DNA of 64,000 nucleotides, taken from NCBI GenBank assembly GCA_964608265.1, contig CAZSNP010000015.1, positions 14,841 to 78,840 of the forward strand, read 5' to 3'. The DNA is from JANWXR01 sp964608265. Lineage in GTDB: Bacteria > Chloroflexota > Anaerolineae > Anaerolineales > UBA6663. Position 1 is the stretch's first letter; the number at the start of each line of letters is the position of its first letter. Under the pieces are notes generated by a model. The model made no database searches, was not told where the DNA came from, and worked only from the letters and a program-made list of their open reading frames with translations. The position numbers and the translations under genes are program-made. Positions 15,063 to 23,086 of this stretch are shown one piece after another.

Positions 15063-15496
15063 TACAATAACCGCCCTGGGCGCGGTATAACTTTGGCAGC
15101 CCGGGCCATAGTGAGCGGGCGAAGGAGAGTCCTTATCGGATAGCTAAACACTGTCGGGAAAGACAAGCGCATGGCCGCGTGACGCACGACCTCACGCGGA
15201 GACGAGGTGGCGGTTCCTGCCGTCGGGCAGTGCTAATGTCGCTCGCGCATAACGCGCGAGCGTGCAAAAAAGCGAGGATTCAGCGGAAGCCGCCGGGGTC
15301 AGCCACGACCCCCAACTCTTTCCCCCAACGGGTGCTCCTTCACCCCCGGAAGCGCGCGCCATAAGCTCGCCGGCAACGGCGGGATAAAGCGCGGGCGGTG
15401 GCGAGACACGCTGGCAAGTTGGATGTTTCAGCGTTCAACCGGCAATCGTGTCAATGTCAACTGACAACAATCAACCTGAAAACACTGGAGGCAACC
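15063..15496 (+). ncRNA. Candidate structured RNA / long glmS leader
   Basis: About 430 bases without a convincing gene. TACAAT at 15063-15068 (and TATAAC at 15086-15091) could be -10 boxes. Downstream are at least six strong hairpins: AAGGA-gag-TCCTT (15122), TGTC-gggaaa-GACA (15152), CCGCGTGA...TCACGCGG (about 15175-15199), CTGCC-gtcg-GGCAG (about 15217), CGCTCGCGC-ataac-GCGCGAGCG (about 15240-15262) and GGGTC-agccac-GACCC (15297). A CTGGAGGC ribosome site precedes the glmS ATG at 15497. I compared it from memory with the glmS ribozyme, RNase P, tmRNA, SRP and 6S RNAs and saw none of their conserved cores. It may be a stand-alone RNA or a regulatory leader. Confidence 0.4.
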
Positions 15497-17395
15497 ATGT
15501 GTGGCATTGTCGGCTATATCGGCGCGCAGGAAGCGGCCGCGATTGTGATGGACGGTCTGCGGCGGCTGGAGTATCGGGGCTACGACTCATCGGGCGTGGC
15601 CGTTATCAACGGCGCGGGCGCAAGCGAAGCTTGCGCTGGAGAAGCGCGAAGCGCTTCTCTCCCGCCGTTGTGCGACGCGGGCATTCAGGTGCGGCGCGAG
15701 GTGGGCAAACTCAGCGGGCTGTACAAACTGCTGGCCGAGGAGCCGGTGCACGGCTCCATCGGCATCGGGCACACCCGCTGGGCCACGCACGGCGCGCCCT
15801 CGCGCCGCAACGCCCACCCGCACTTCGGCAGCACCGGCGAGGTCGTCGTCGTCCACAACGGCATCGTCGAGAACTTCCTCGACATCAAACACGAATTTCA
15901 GGCCGAGGGCGTGCAGTTCAATTCGGATACCGATACCGAGGTGATCGTGCATCTGGTGGAAAAGTATCTCGCCCTCGGCCACTCGCTGGAGGACGCCGCG
16001 CGGCGCACCTTCGGCCACCTCAAGGGCGCGCATGCCATCGTCGTCATGTCCACCCGCGAGCGCGACAAACTGGTGTGCACGCGCATCGGCAACGCCGGCG
16101 GGGTGACGCTCGGCCTGGGCGAGGGCGAGATGTTCATCGCCAGCGACATGCCCGCCATCCTCGAGCACACCCGCAGGATGGTCTTCCTCGAATCGCGGCA
16201 GATGGCCGTCGTCACCCGCGACGGCTATCGCGTCACCAGCCTCGACGGCCAACCGGTGAAGCCCGAGATCCACCTCATCCCCTTCGACGCCGTCTCGGCC
16301 GAGAAGGGCGAGTACAAGCACTTCATGCAGAAGGAGATCCACGAGCAGGCGCGGGCCGTCACCGACACGCTGCGCGGGCGGGTGGATTTCGAGACCGGCG
16401 TGGTCAGCCTGCCAGATTTGAATCTCACGGCGGACAAGGCGCGGCAGATCGACAAGCTCATCATCGTGGCCTGCGGCACGTCGTACTACTCCGGGCTGGT
16501 GGGGCGGGTGTTCTTCGAGCGTCTGACGCGCCTGCCCACCCAGGTCGAAATCGGTTCGGAGTTTCGCTACGCCGACCCGATCATCGACGCGCGCACGGCG
16601 GTGCTCGCCATCACCCAATCCGGCGAGACGGTGGACACGCTGGCGGCGATGGAGGAAGCGCGCGAGAAGGGCGCGACGGTGTGGACGATCGTCAACAACG
16701 TTGGTTCAGAGGCGCGCCGCGTGGCCGACGGCTACATCAGCATGCAGGCCGGGCCGGAGATCGGCGTGGCCAGCACCAAGGCGTTCACGACCTCGATTGT
16801 GGATCAGCTGCTGCTCGCGCTCTACCTCGCGCAACTGCGCGGCGTGCCGGTGAACTCGAAGCAGCTCGCCGCCGATCTCGCCCATCTGCCCGACCTCATC
16901 GGCCAGGTCCTCGACCGTGAGGCGGCGGTGAAGCATCTGGCCGAGGCGTTGCACGAAAGCCGCAACGCGCTATACCTCGGGCGCGGCCTGCAGTTCCCCA
17001 TCGCCATGGAGGGCGCGCTCAAGCTGAAGGAGATTTCGTACATCCACGCCGAGGGCTACCCGGCCGGCGAGATGAAGCACGGGCCGATTGCGCTGATCGA
17101 CCGCGAGATGCCGGTGGTGTGCCTGACGCTGAAGGATGGGGTGTGGGACAAGATGTTGTCGCAGGTGGAACAGGCCAGGGCGCGCGGCGGGCGCGTCATC
17201 GCCCTGGCCACCGATGGCGATGAGTTGATCGCGGGCAAGGCCGACGATGTGCTCTGGCTGCCGCCCACGCCCGAGTGGCTGGCCCCGGTCGTCAGCGTCA
17301 TCCCGCTGCAACTGCTGGCCTATCACATCGCCGTGCGCCGCGGCACGGATGTCGATCAGCCCCGCAACCTGGCCAAGAGCGTGACGGTGGAGTGA
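15497..17395 (+). CDS. glmS: Glutamine-fructose-6-phosphate aminotransferase (isomerizing)
   Basis: A 632-residue GlmS, which makes glucosamine-6-phosphate from fructose-6-phosphate and glutamine, the first step toward UDP-GlcNAc and cell-wall sugars. The ATG at 15497 gives MCGIVGYIG, placing the nucleophile Cys directly after the initiator Met as in class II glutaminases, with a GGAGG site in front. Glutaminase motifs: LEYRGYDSSG, HTRWATHG, VVVHNGIVENF. The two SIS isomerase domains carry ACGTSYYSG and ITQSGETVDTL, and the protein ends NLAKSVTVE as is usual. Oddity: residues about 39-59 (GAGASEACAGEARSASLPPL and flanks) are a 21-residue insertion encoded by the 63-bp palindromic element, placed where GlmS homologues have a short turn. 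The long hairpin-rich leader upstream may regulate it. Confidence 0.96.
   Translation: MCGIVGYIGAQEAAAIVMDGLRRLEYRGYDSSGVAVINGAGASEACAGEARSASLPPLCDAGIQVRREVGKLSGLYKLLAEEPVHGSIGIGHTRWATHGAPSRRNAHPHFGSTGEVVVVHNGIVENFLDIKHEFQAEGVQFNSDTDTEVIVHLVEKYLALGHSLEDAARRTFGHLKGAHAIVVMSTRERDKLVCTRIGNAGGVTLGLGEGEMFIASDMPAILEHTRRMVFLESRQMAVVTRDGYRVTSLDGQPVKPEIHLIPFDAVSAEKGEYKHFMQKEIHEQARAVTDTLRGRVDFETGVVSLPDLNLTADKARQIDKLIIVACGTSYYSGLVGRVFFERLTRLPTQVEIGSEFRYADPIIDARTAVLAITQSGETVDTLAAMEEAREKGATVWTIVNNVGSEARRVADGYISMQAGPEIGVASTKAFTTSIVDQLLLALYLAQLRGVPVNSKQLAADLAHLPDLIGQVLDREAAVKHLAEALHESRNALYLGRGLQFPIAMEGALKLKEISYIHAEGYPAGEMKHGPIALIDREMPVVCLTLKDGVWDKMLSQVEQARARGGRVIALATDGDELIAGKADDVLWLPPTPEWLAPVVSVIPLQLLAYHIAVRRGTDVDQPRNLAKSVTVE
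15612..15674. repeat. 63-bp double-hairpin element, copy B (in frame in glmS)
   Basis: Exactly 63 bp, in the same orientation and reading frame relative to its gene as the copies in the CrtC-like gene. The stems are GCGCAAGC-gaa-GCTTGCGC and GAGAAGCGC-gaa-GCGCTTCTC. Compared with copies A and C, a stem pair changes A-T to C-G to G-C while pairing is kept. Confidence 0.92.
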
Positions 17396-17416
17396 ATTGT
17401 TGTTCGGGAGAGTCAA

Positions 17417-17442
17417 GAGAGCGCCTCGCCCGGGGCGCTCTC
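17417..17442. terminator. Hairpin between convergent glmS and the secreted protein gene
   Basis: GAGAGCGCC at 17417-17425 pairs with GGCGCTCTC at 17434-17442. It lies 22 bases after the glmS stop and 20 bases before the stop of the convergent gene, so it may serve both. No U-tract is present, so efficiency is doubtful. Confidence 0.55.
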
Positions 17443-17462
17443 CTGATGTGTAACCGGGCCGG

Positions 17463-19088
17463 TTAGTTCTTGATGATCAGCGGCAGATAGGTACGGTAGA
17501 TCAGGGTCGAAGAGACCCTTCCCCACCACGTTCCCCAGCGATCGAAGCCGCCCGAGGCCGTGGCCGCATACTCCTGAATCGTCCACATATCGAGGTCGTT
17601 GACCGGATCCACCACCGTGCTGCTGTAATCGCCCCAGCGGTTGCGCGTGCCGGAGAAGACTTTGTAATACGGCGCCTCGCCGGCCTTCAGCACCGTATCG
17701 GCCTGCATCGTGTTGGCCGCGTCGGTGCTGCTGCGGAAGGAGTAGTTGGCGCTGGCGTACTGATTGGCCGAGTAGCGCGAGTAGCCGAGCAACACGTCGT
17801 TGAAGGCGTTGACGGCGAGGCTGGGGAAGGCGAAGAAATTGGTGCCGCCCGTGTCCTCGACGCTCCCGCGCTGCAGCACGGCGCCGGCGGTGCTGAGTTG
17901 CCACCACTGCACCGCGCTGCGCGTGCTCAGCCCGGTGGGTCGAAAGACCGTATGCGTCGTCCACAGGCTGCCGTTGCGATAGACCACATTCTGCAGGCGG
18001 GCGTCGTTGTTCTGAATCTTCTGCGCCGAGCCGAGCTGCGGGGCGAAGTCGGCGTTGCCCGGGCTGACGTTCCACAGGTTGGTGGTCACAGTGACATCCA
18101 CCGGGGCGGAGAGGGTGGGCGAGTTGACGGCGCCGCTAACGGCGTAGAGCCGTAAGGTGTCTCCGGTGAAGGTAAACAACTGCTCCAACAGGTACAACGT
18201 GCCCAGGCTGGCGTCGTAGGTGATGGCCGGGACGACGGTGAAGGCCAACGCGTCGTGTGTAAACACCGTGAAGTTCGGCGAGCCGCTGCCGCCGTACAGA
18301 TCGGATTTGTTGAAGACCACCGTGCGACTCTCGAGGAAACTGCTGCCCGTGTTGGCGAACATGTTGAAGTTGAGGGCGATCCAATCCTTGTTGAAACCCA
18401 GGCTCGGATAGTCGGCCCAGTATGTGTTAGTGAGGTCCACATCGAGCTTGTAGAGATTCCACAAGCCGGTCGGGTCGCTGGTTTGGGATACACCGATGAG
18501 CATGCCCGAGCTTGCCGCGCGCGCATCGTCGCAGGCCACAAACATCCAGCGGCCGCCGTACGGGTCGTACAGCACCTTGGGGTCGAACGTGCCGCTGCTG
18601 CCGTTGACGGCTGACCAAAACGAATTGAGGCTCACGGTCGAAAGCGCGACGCCCGCGCGATCCTGAATCCGAACCTGCGTGTTCAACGTCACCATCAGGT
18701 GATTTGGCCCGACCGCGCCGTGTGTGTCCGGTGGGATGGAGCCGTTGTTGTCGTCGAGGGCCGGAAAGCTGGCGGAGGCCGGCGGCGAGTTCGGCTGCGG
18801 CAGGAGGCCGGGCAGCGCGGTTGCGGCCGGCGCCACGGGGGCCGTCCCGGCGCGCAGCGGGCCGGGCATCCACGGGGCGATGCTCGGTGTGGCGGGGGTC
18901 ACCGGGGCGGCCTGTTCCGCGCGCGCCAACTCGGCCAGGTTCACCACGGCGTGCGCGACGATGCGCCCGGACGCCGCCTCGTCGTTCTGGCCCTGCACCG
19001 GCGGCACAGCGCCGGCGCCCAGCGCACTCGTAAAGGTCAAAACCATTGCGACAGCCAGCCCGCGCATCGGCAGATGCAAACGCAACAT
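17463..19088 (-). CDS. Secreted protein, predicted beta-propeller-like, unknown function
   Basis: A 541-residue exported protein. The ATG at 19088 is preceded by a GAGGAC site and gives a clear signal peptide (MLRLHLPMRGLAVAMVLTF...ALG). A low-complexity Ala/Pro linker to about residue 115 follows, then a beta-rich domain with recurring aromatic-Asp segments (DPKVLYDPYGGRWMFVACDD, GLWNLYKLDVDLTNTYWADY, NRWGDYSSTVVDP) that suggest a propeller. No catalytic residues were recognised. It ends YLPLIIKN; a similar YLPL(V/I)xK string occurs in the secreted protein at 39063-39656. It converges with glmS and is divergent from the exonuclease gene at 19205. Confidence 0.7.
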   Translation of the reverse strand: MLRLHLPMRGLAVAMVLTFTSALGAGAVPPVQGQNDEAASGRIVAHAVVNLAELARAEQAAPVTPATPSIAPWMPGPLRAGTAPVAPAATALPGLLPQPNSPPASASFPALDDNNGSIPPDTHGAVGPNHLMVTLNTQVRIQDRAGVALSTVSLNSFWSAVNGSSGTFDPKVLYDPYGGRWMFVACDDARAASSGMLIGVSQTSDPTGLWNLYKLDVDLTNTYWADYPSLGFNKDWIALNFNMFANTGSSFLESRTVVFNKSDLYGGSGSPNFTVFTHDALAFTVVPAITYDASLGTLYLLEQLFTFTGDTLRLYAVSGAVNSPTLSAPVDVTVTTNLWNVSPGNADFAPQLGSAQKIQNNDARLQNVVYRNGSLWTTHTVFRPTGLSTRSAVQWWQLSTAGAVLQRGSVEDTGGTNFFAFPSLAVNAFNDVLLGYSRYSANQYASANYSFRSSTDAANTMQADTVLKAGEAPYYKVFSGTRNRWGDYSSTVVDPVNDLDMWTIQEYAATASGGFDRWGTWWGRVSSTLIYRTYLPLIIKN

Positions 19089-19204
19089 GATGATGTCCTC
19101 GTCAGTGGATCGGGGTGCGTGGATTGTAACAGAGGCCGCGCGGCTCTTTCGCCCGCGGCGCAATCCGGTTATAGTCGGCCTCAGCGTCGCGCCGGAGGTG
19201 ACCC

Positions 19205-19777
19205 ATGCCCAATCGAAATCAGGCTCGTCTGGCCGCTCAACAGGTTGCGCGCACCGAACTTGAACGCCGGCCGATTTACCTCGACACCGAAACGACCGGC
19301 CTCGACGAGGGGGATGAGATTGTGGACATCTGCCTGCTCGAGGCCGACGGCAGCGTGCTGTTGGATTCGCTCGTCAGGCCCACGCGTAAAATCTCAACAG
19401 CGGCCACTGCCGTTCACGGCTTGCGAAACGCGGATGTCGCCCGCGCCCCGAGTTGGGCTGAGGTGTGGCCGCAGGTGCAGGCGGCCCTCGACGGGCGGCG
19501 GGTGGCCGTGTACAACGCCGCCTTCGATTTGAGGATGATGGCGCGCTCGCATCGCGCGCACGGCCTGCGCTGGACTTATCCCGACGATGGTTTCTTCTGC
19601 GTGATGCTGCTCTACGCGCAGTTCCGCGGCGATTGGAACCCGCAGCGCCGCTCCTACCGCTGGCAGAGCCTGGAGGCGGCCGGGCGGCAGTGCGGCATCC
19701 CGTTGCCCAACGCCCACCGCGCCCGCGCCGATGCGCTGCTCGCCCGCGCGGTATTGCATCACATGGCGCGACCATGA
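19205..19777 (+). CDS. DnaQ-like 3'-5' exonuclease (DEDDh)
   Basis: A 190-residue exonuclease of the RNase T/DnaQ superfamily. The DEDDh residues can be followed: YLDTETTGLDEGDEIVDI (Exo I, Asp and Glu), VAVYNAAFDLRMM (Exo II, Asp), and HRARADALLARAVL (Exo III, His and Asp). The size fits a stand-alone proofreading-like or RNA-processing nuclease and not a polymerase subunit. CGGAGGTGA six bases before the ATG supports the start. It is followed by a hydrolase gene after only 22 bases, possibly co-transcribed. Confidence 0.87.
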   Translation: MPNRNQARLAAQQVARTELERRPIYLDTETTGLDEGDEIVDICLLEADGSVLLDSLVRPTRKISTAATAVHGLRNADVARAPSWAEVWPQVQAALDGRRVAVYNAAFDLRMMARSHRAHGLRWTYPDDGFFCVMLLYAQFRGDWNPQRRSYRWQSLEAAGRQCGIPLPNAHRARADALLARAVLHHMARP

Positions 19778-19799
19778 ATCGCCTGGAGGCGCACATTCA

Positions 19800-20768
19800 A
19801 TGAAAACGCGCTTCGCCCTCTTTTCGGTGCTCGTCGTTGGGGTGCTGGCGGCGACGGGGTATTTTGGCGTGGGATACCTCATCTACTCGCAACTGTCGGG
19901 CGTCACGCCGCGCTGCCCGACACACGCCGCCAACACCCCCGCGCAGATCGTCGTGCACAGCAGCAAATGGAGCGCGTTCGACGCGGCTCCCTATCAGATG
20001 CCGCGCTTCGAAACCGTCGCCATCCCCAGCCGCCAGCCGGGCCTGATGCTGTCGGCCTGGTACGTCGAAGCCGACCCGGCCGCTCCGGCCGTCATCCTCA
20101 CTCACGGCCTCGGCTCGTGCAAACACGACCACACCATCCTCATCCCGGCCGGCATGCTGCACCGCGCGGGCTTCAACGTGCTGATGTACGATATGCGCGA
20201 TCACGGCTTCTCCGACATCGAGGATGGGCGCACCGCCATCGGCAACGAGGAGTATCTGGATTTGCTCGGCGCCTGGGATTGGCTGCGCGAGACGAAGGGC
20301 ATCGCAGCGGAGCGCATCGGGCTGTTCGGCACTTCGCTCGGCGCGGCGACGACCCTGGCCGCTTTCGCCGAGGAGCCGCGCGCCGCCGCCGCCTTTGTCG
20401 ATTCGCCTTTCTCCGATTTGAATGTCGTGATCACCGAGGAGTTACAACGCAACAACTATCCCACCTGGCTCGCCCCGGCCGGGTTGACGATGGCCCGCGT
20501 CGTGGCCGGCGACGACCTGCTCGCCCACCCGCCACTCGACGCGGTGCTGCGCGCCGCGGGCCGCCCGCTCTTCCTCGTCCACGGCGACGCCGACACCCGC
20601 ATCAACCAGCATCACACCCGCGACCTGGCCGCGCTGGCGGCACAGACCGGCGCCGACATGGCCGCCTGGCTGCCCGCCGGCATCGGTCACGTCGAAGCGG
20701 TGCTGGCCGAACCGCAGGAGTATGAGCGCCGGTTGGTTGACTTCTTCGGCGCCGCCCTGAGCCGCTGA
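19800..20768 (+). CDS. Membrane-anchored alpha/beta hydrolase
   Basis: A 322-residue serine hydrolase. The ATG at 19800 follows CTGGAGG, and the first 30 residues (MKTRFALFSVLVVGVLAATG) form one membrane anchor, so the catalytic domain should face outside. The nucleophile elbow is GLFGTSLGAATTLA, with an acid candidate in GDADTRINQHH and the His in GIGHVEAV. The HGLGSCKHDH segment supplies the oxyanion region. It resembles the large family of DUF1749/BAAT-like peptidase-esterases; the substrate is unknown. The next gene converges, with stops one base apart. Confidence 0.8.
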   Translation: MKTRFALFSVLVVGVLAATGYFGVGYLIYSQLSGVTPRCPTHAANTPAQIVVHSSKWSAFDAAPYQMPRFETVAIPSRQPGLMLSAWYVEADPAAPAVILTHGLGSCKHDHTILIPAGMLHRAGFNVLMYDMRDHGFSDIEDGRTAIGNEEYLDLLGAWDWLRETKGIAAERIGLFGTSLGAATTLAAFAEEPRAAAAFVDSPFSDLNVVITEELQRNNYPTWLAPAGLTMARVVAGDDLLAHPPLDAVLRAAGRPLFLVHGDADTRINQHHTRDLAALAAQTGADMAAWLPAGIGHVEAVLAEPQEYERRLVDFFGAALSR

Positions 20769-21899
20769 TCACGGGGCGCGGATGAAACGCACCTCGTCGA
20801 AGTAGCCCTCCAGCGAGGTCTGCTGCTCGGCGTGATAGCCGAGCGTGAGGTCACACGGATAGCCGCGCAGCGAATATGACGGCGTCAGGGCGACGTCGTT
20901 GGCGTAGATCGTCAGCACTTTGCCGATGCTCGTCGTGCCCGTCTCGCGGTTGAACGCCCCCACGTCCGTGACGCGAAACGCCAGCGTGATCGGTTGGCCC
21001 GGCCGATAGATCAACGCCGGCAACACATCGGTGTAACCGTCGGCGACGACGAGGCGGGGCAGCAGGCGATAGTGCAGCGGGCCGTCCTCGTTGCCGCCGC
21101 GCAGCCGCACCTCCAACCGGGCCGCGCGCGTCACCTGTTGAATCGTCACCGCCACGCGCAGGAAGTTGTCGTGGCGGCCATCGACAATCGTCACCTCGCG
21201 CAGCATCACCGTGACCTCGGCCTCGCGATAACAGCCGCCGCCCGCCTCGCTCACGCTGTGCGCCTCATCTCCCTCGAGTGAGAGGAAGACCGACAGCCGG
21301 CCGTTGACGCCCTCGGTAAATCCAAAGGCCTCCGACGCCAGACACTTTCCGTCTGTGGGCGATGCGGTCGGCGTCGGCCCATCGCCGTGCGTCGGGACCG
21401 AATCCAGCCGCCAGCGATCGGCATCCAGACAGGCGTCGTTGAAGTCATCGTAGAGCGGGAGGGTGGAGGCGGGCAGCGGCGTGACCTCGGGCGGGAGCGT
21501 GTCAGTGGCGCTCGGCGTCGGCGAGGCGGTCGTGGCGGTCGGCGCGGGTGAGGGCGTGACCGTCGGCGTAGCCGTGCGGGTTCGCGTCGGAGTCAGAGTG
21601 GGCGTGGAGGTCGCGGTCGGCGTCGGGCTGGCCGATGGCGTGACGGTGAGCGTGGCCGTCGGCGCCGGCCCGGCGACGGGGATGAAGGGGAATGAACCCA
21701 ACGCGGCGATGACGGCGACGACGACGATGGCCAGTGCGGCGATGAGGCTCAGGCCGATGACGGCGTAGCGCGCCACCGGCCCGCCTTCAGTGATCGTGGT
21801 GGTGGTGACGGTTTTGTCGCGCCCGGCCACATCCCCACCGATGGTGCTATCGCGACCGCTGTGCAGCGTGGGCGGACGATGCGGCGACTCGTCTGACAT
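20769..21899 (-). CDS. Single-pass surface protein with 'GGDVAGRDK' N-terminus and Thr/Pro linker
   Basis: A 376-residue protein. The cytoplasmic N-terminus contains STIGGDVAGRDKTVTTTT, a motif style (GDV(V/A)GxDK) that recurs in otherwise unrelated bacterial proteins of signalling or conflict systems. One membrane segment follows (YAVIGLSLIAALAIVVVAVI). Next is a long TPT/SPT-rich stalk (about residues 80-140), then an outside beta-sandwich-like domain of about 230 residues ending with LEGYFDEVRFIRAP, which looks like a concanavalin/LamG-type fold. No enzyme motif was seen. On the minus strand a TATAGT box lies eight bases before the ATG, suggesting a leaderless mRNA. It is divergent from vanZ. 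Confidence 0.7.
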   Translation of the reverse strand: MSDESPHRPPTLHSGRDSTIGGDVAGRDKTVTTTTITEGGPVARYAVIGLSLIAALAIVVVAVIAALGSFPFIPVAGPAPTATLTVTPSASPTPTATSTPTLTPTRTRTATPTVTPSPAPTATTASPTPSATDTLPPEVTPLPASTLPLYDDFNDACLDADRWRLDSVPTHGDGPTPTASPTDGKCLASEAFGFTEGVNGRLSVFLSLEGDEAHSVSEAGGGCYREAEVTVMLREVTIVDGRHDNFLRVAVTIQQVTRAARLEVRLRGGNEDGPLHYRLLPRLVVADGYTDVLPALIYRPGQPITLAFRVTDVGAFNRETGTTSIGKVLTIYANDVALTPSYSLRGYPCDLTLGYHAEQQTSLEGYFDEVRFIRAP

Positions 21900-21957
21900 G
21901 CGGCCAAACTATAGAATGAGCGGGCAGCGACTGACATGAAGCCAAGCTGAGACTGCG

Positions 21958-22362
21958 ATGAGGACGATAGTGAGCATAAAATGGTTCGCGTTTCGTTGGG
22001 GCCCGGCGCTGCTGATGATGGCGGCGATCTTCGTGCTCTCGGGCACGCCGGACGACGACCTGCCCAGTCTCGGGGGGTGGGAGGATGTGATCACCAGCAG
22101 CGGCCACGCGCTCGGATATGCGTTGCTCGCCGGGGCCTTCCTGCACGCGCTGACCGGACGGCGCGCCATCAGCCTGACGCTGATGACGTTGGCGGTCGCG
22201 CTCGCCATCGCGTATGGCGTGAGCGACGAGTATCACCAGAGCTTTGTGCCCGGGCGCACCCCCGATGGGTTTGATATTGTGGTGGATGGAATTGGAGCGG
22301 TGATCGGAGTCGCGGCCTGCCGCGCGCTGCGCCTACGCCGGGCGCTTCAGCGAAGTGAGTGA
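21958..22362 (+). CDS. VanZ-like family protein
   Basis: A 134-residue integral membrane protein with four hydrophobic segments. The family signature is clear: WGPALLMMAAIFVLSGTP near the N-terminus, HALGYALLAGAFL, and the conserved acidic/His pair in GVSDEYHQSFVPGRTPDGFD near the end. The VanZ family is linked to teicoplanin resistance in enterococci, but most members have unknown roles and nothing here suggests resistance. Its 3' end overlaps the convergent response regulator by 30 bp. Confidence 0.85.
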   Translation: MRTIVSIKWFAFRWGPALLMMAAIFVLSGTPDDDLPSLGGWEDVITSSGHALGYALLAGAFLHALTGRRAISLTLMTLAVALAIAYGVSDEYHQSFVPGRTPDGFDIVVDGIGAVIGVAACRALRLRRALQRSE

Positions 22363-22983
22363 GACCAACCCGGTGCGGATGGCGTACAGCGCGGCCTGGG
22401 TGCGGCTGGGCACGCTCAACTTGCTGAGGATGGCGCTGACGTGCGAGTGCACCGTCTTTTCGCCGATGCCCAGAGTCTGCGCGATTTCTTTGTTCGATTG
22501 GCCCTGGGCCAACAGCCTGAGCACATCGGTTTCACGCTGGGTCAGGGCTTGCGGGCTTTCGGGCGCGCGCACATCCTTTACCAGGCGGGCGGCGGCCTGC
22601 GGCGAGAGATGCACCTGACCCTGCGAGGCGGCCTTGATGGCTTTGATCAACTCCTCGCCCGAGGCGTCTTTCAACAGGTAACCGATGGCCCCGGCGCGCA
22701 CCACGTCGGTCACGACGCTGTCCTCGAGCACGCTGGTCAGGGCGATGATCTCGGTCTCGGGCATCGTGCGGCGGATTTCGGTGATGGCCGTCAAGCCATC
22801 CATCACCGGCATGAGCAAATCCATCAGCACGACATCCGGCTGCAATTGCTGGCACAACGCCAACGCCTCGCGCCCGTTGCCCGCTTCGCCCAACACCTGT
22901 ATCTCTTTGTCGAGCGATAACAGCATGCGCACGCCCTGGCGCATCACGGTGTGATCGTCAACCAGCAAAACCGTAACCGGCAT
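22333..22983 (-). CDS. NarL/FixJ-type response regulator
   Basis: A 216-residue two-component regulator. The receiver domain (residues 1-120) has the acidic pair LVDDHTVMR, the phospho-acceptor Asp in DVVLMDLLMPVMDG and the Lys in YLLKDASGEE. The C-terminal LuxR-type helix-turn-helix is LTQRETDVLRLLAQGQSNKE followed by IAQTLGIGEKTVHSHVSAIL. It should bind DNA when phosphorylated; no histidine kinase is in the window. The ATG at 22983 follows AAGGTGAG. A TATACT box lies about 32 bases upstream within a near-palindrome (23010-23029). The gene is divergent from the phosphatase-like gene and overlaps vanZ at its 3' end. Confidence 0.93.
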   Translation of the reverse strand: MPVTVLLVDDHTVMRQGVRMLLSLDKEIQVLGEAGNGREALALCQQLQPDVVLMDLLMPVMDGLTAITEIRRTMPETEIIALTSVLEDSVVTDVVRAGAIGYLLKDASGEELIKAIKAASQGQVHLSPQAAARLVKDVRAPESPQALTQRETDVLRLLAQGQSNKEIAQTLGIGEKTVHSHVSAILSKLSVPSRTQAALYAIRTGLVSLTSLKRPA

Positions 22984-23009
22984 ACTCACCTTGTTCGCAG
23001 TTGGAGTTG

Positions 23010-23086
23010 GGCCGAGTATAGCATCGGCCCGCCGAACTGTCGCGGCGCCCCGCACAACGCATCGCCGCAGCCCGAGTATACTCGGG
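23010..23086. promoter_or_regulatory. Divergent promoter region with two related palindromes
   Basis: GGCCGA-gtatagca-TCGGCC (23010-23029) and the perfect 16-bp palindrome CCCGAGTATACTCGGG (23071-23086) both embed a -10-like TATACT, one facing each of the two divergent genes. In the plus direction TATACT at 23077-23082 lies six bases before ATG 23089, which suits leaderless transcription. The paired symmetry would also suit an operator. Confidence 0.55.

Noticed and set aside
14852..15070. Open frame running through the first N gap
   Set aside because: It exists only because N codons are translated as X; there is no domain, and the gap is an artefact.
15063..15496. glmS ribozyme upstream of glmS
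   Set aside because: The conserved core following GACGAGG (AUCGA...UCGGCGG) and the cleavage-site context could not be found, so the region is reported only as a structured leader of unknown class.
21958..22362. Glycopeptide resistance role for the VanZ-like gene
   Set aside because: No vanHAX or vanRS genes are nearby, and most VanZ-family proteins are unrelated to resistance.
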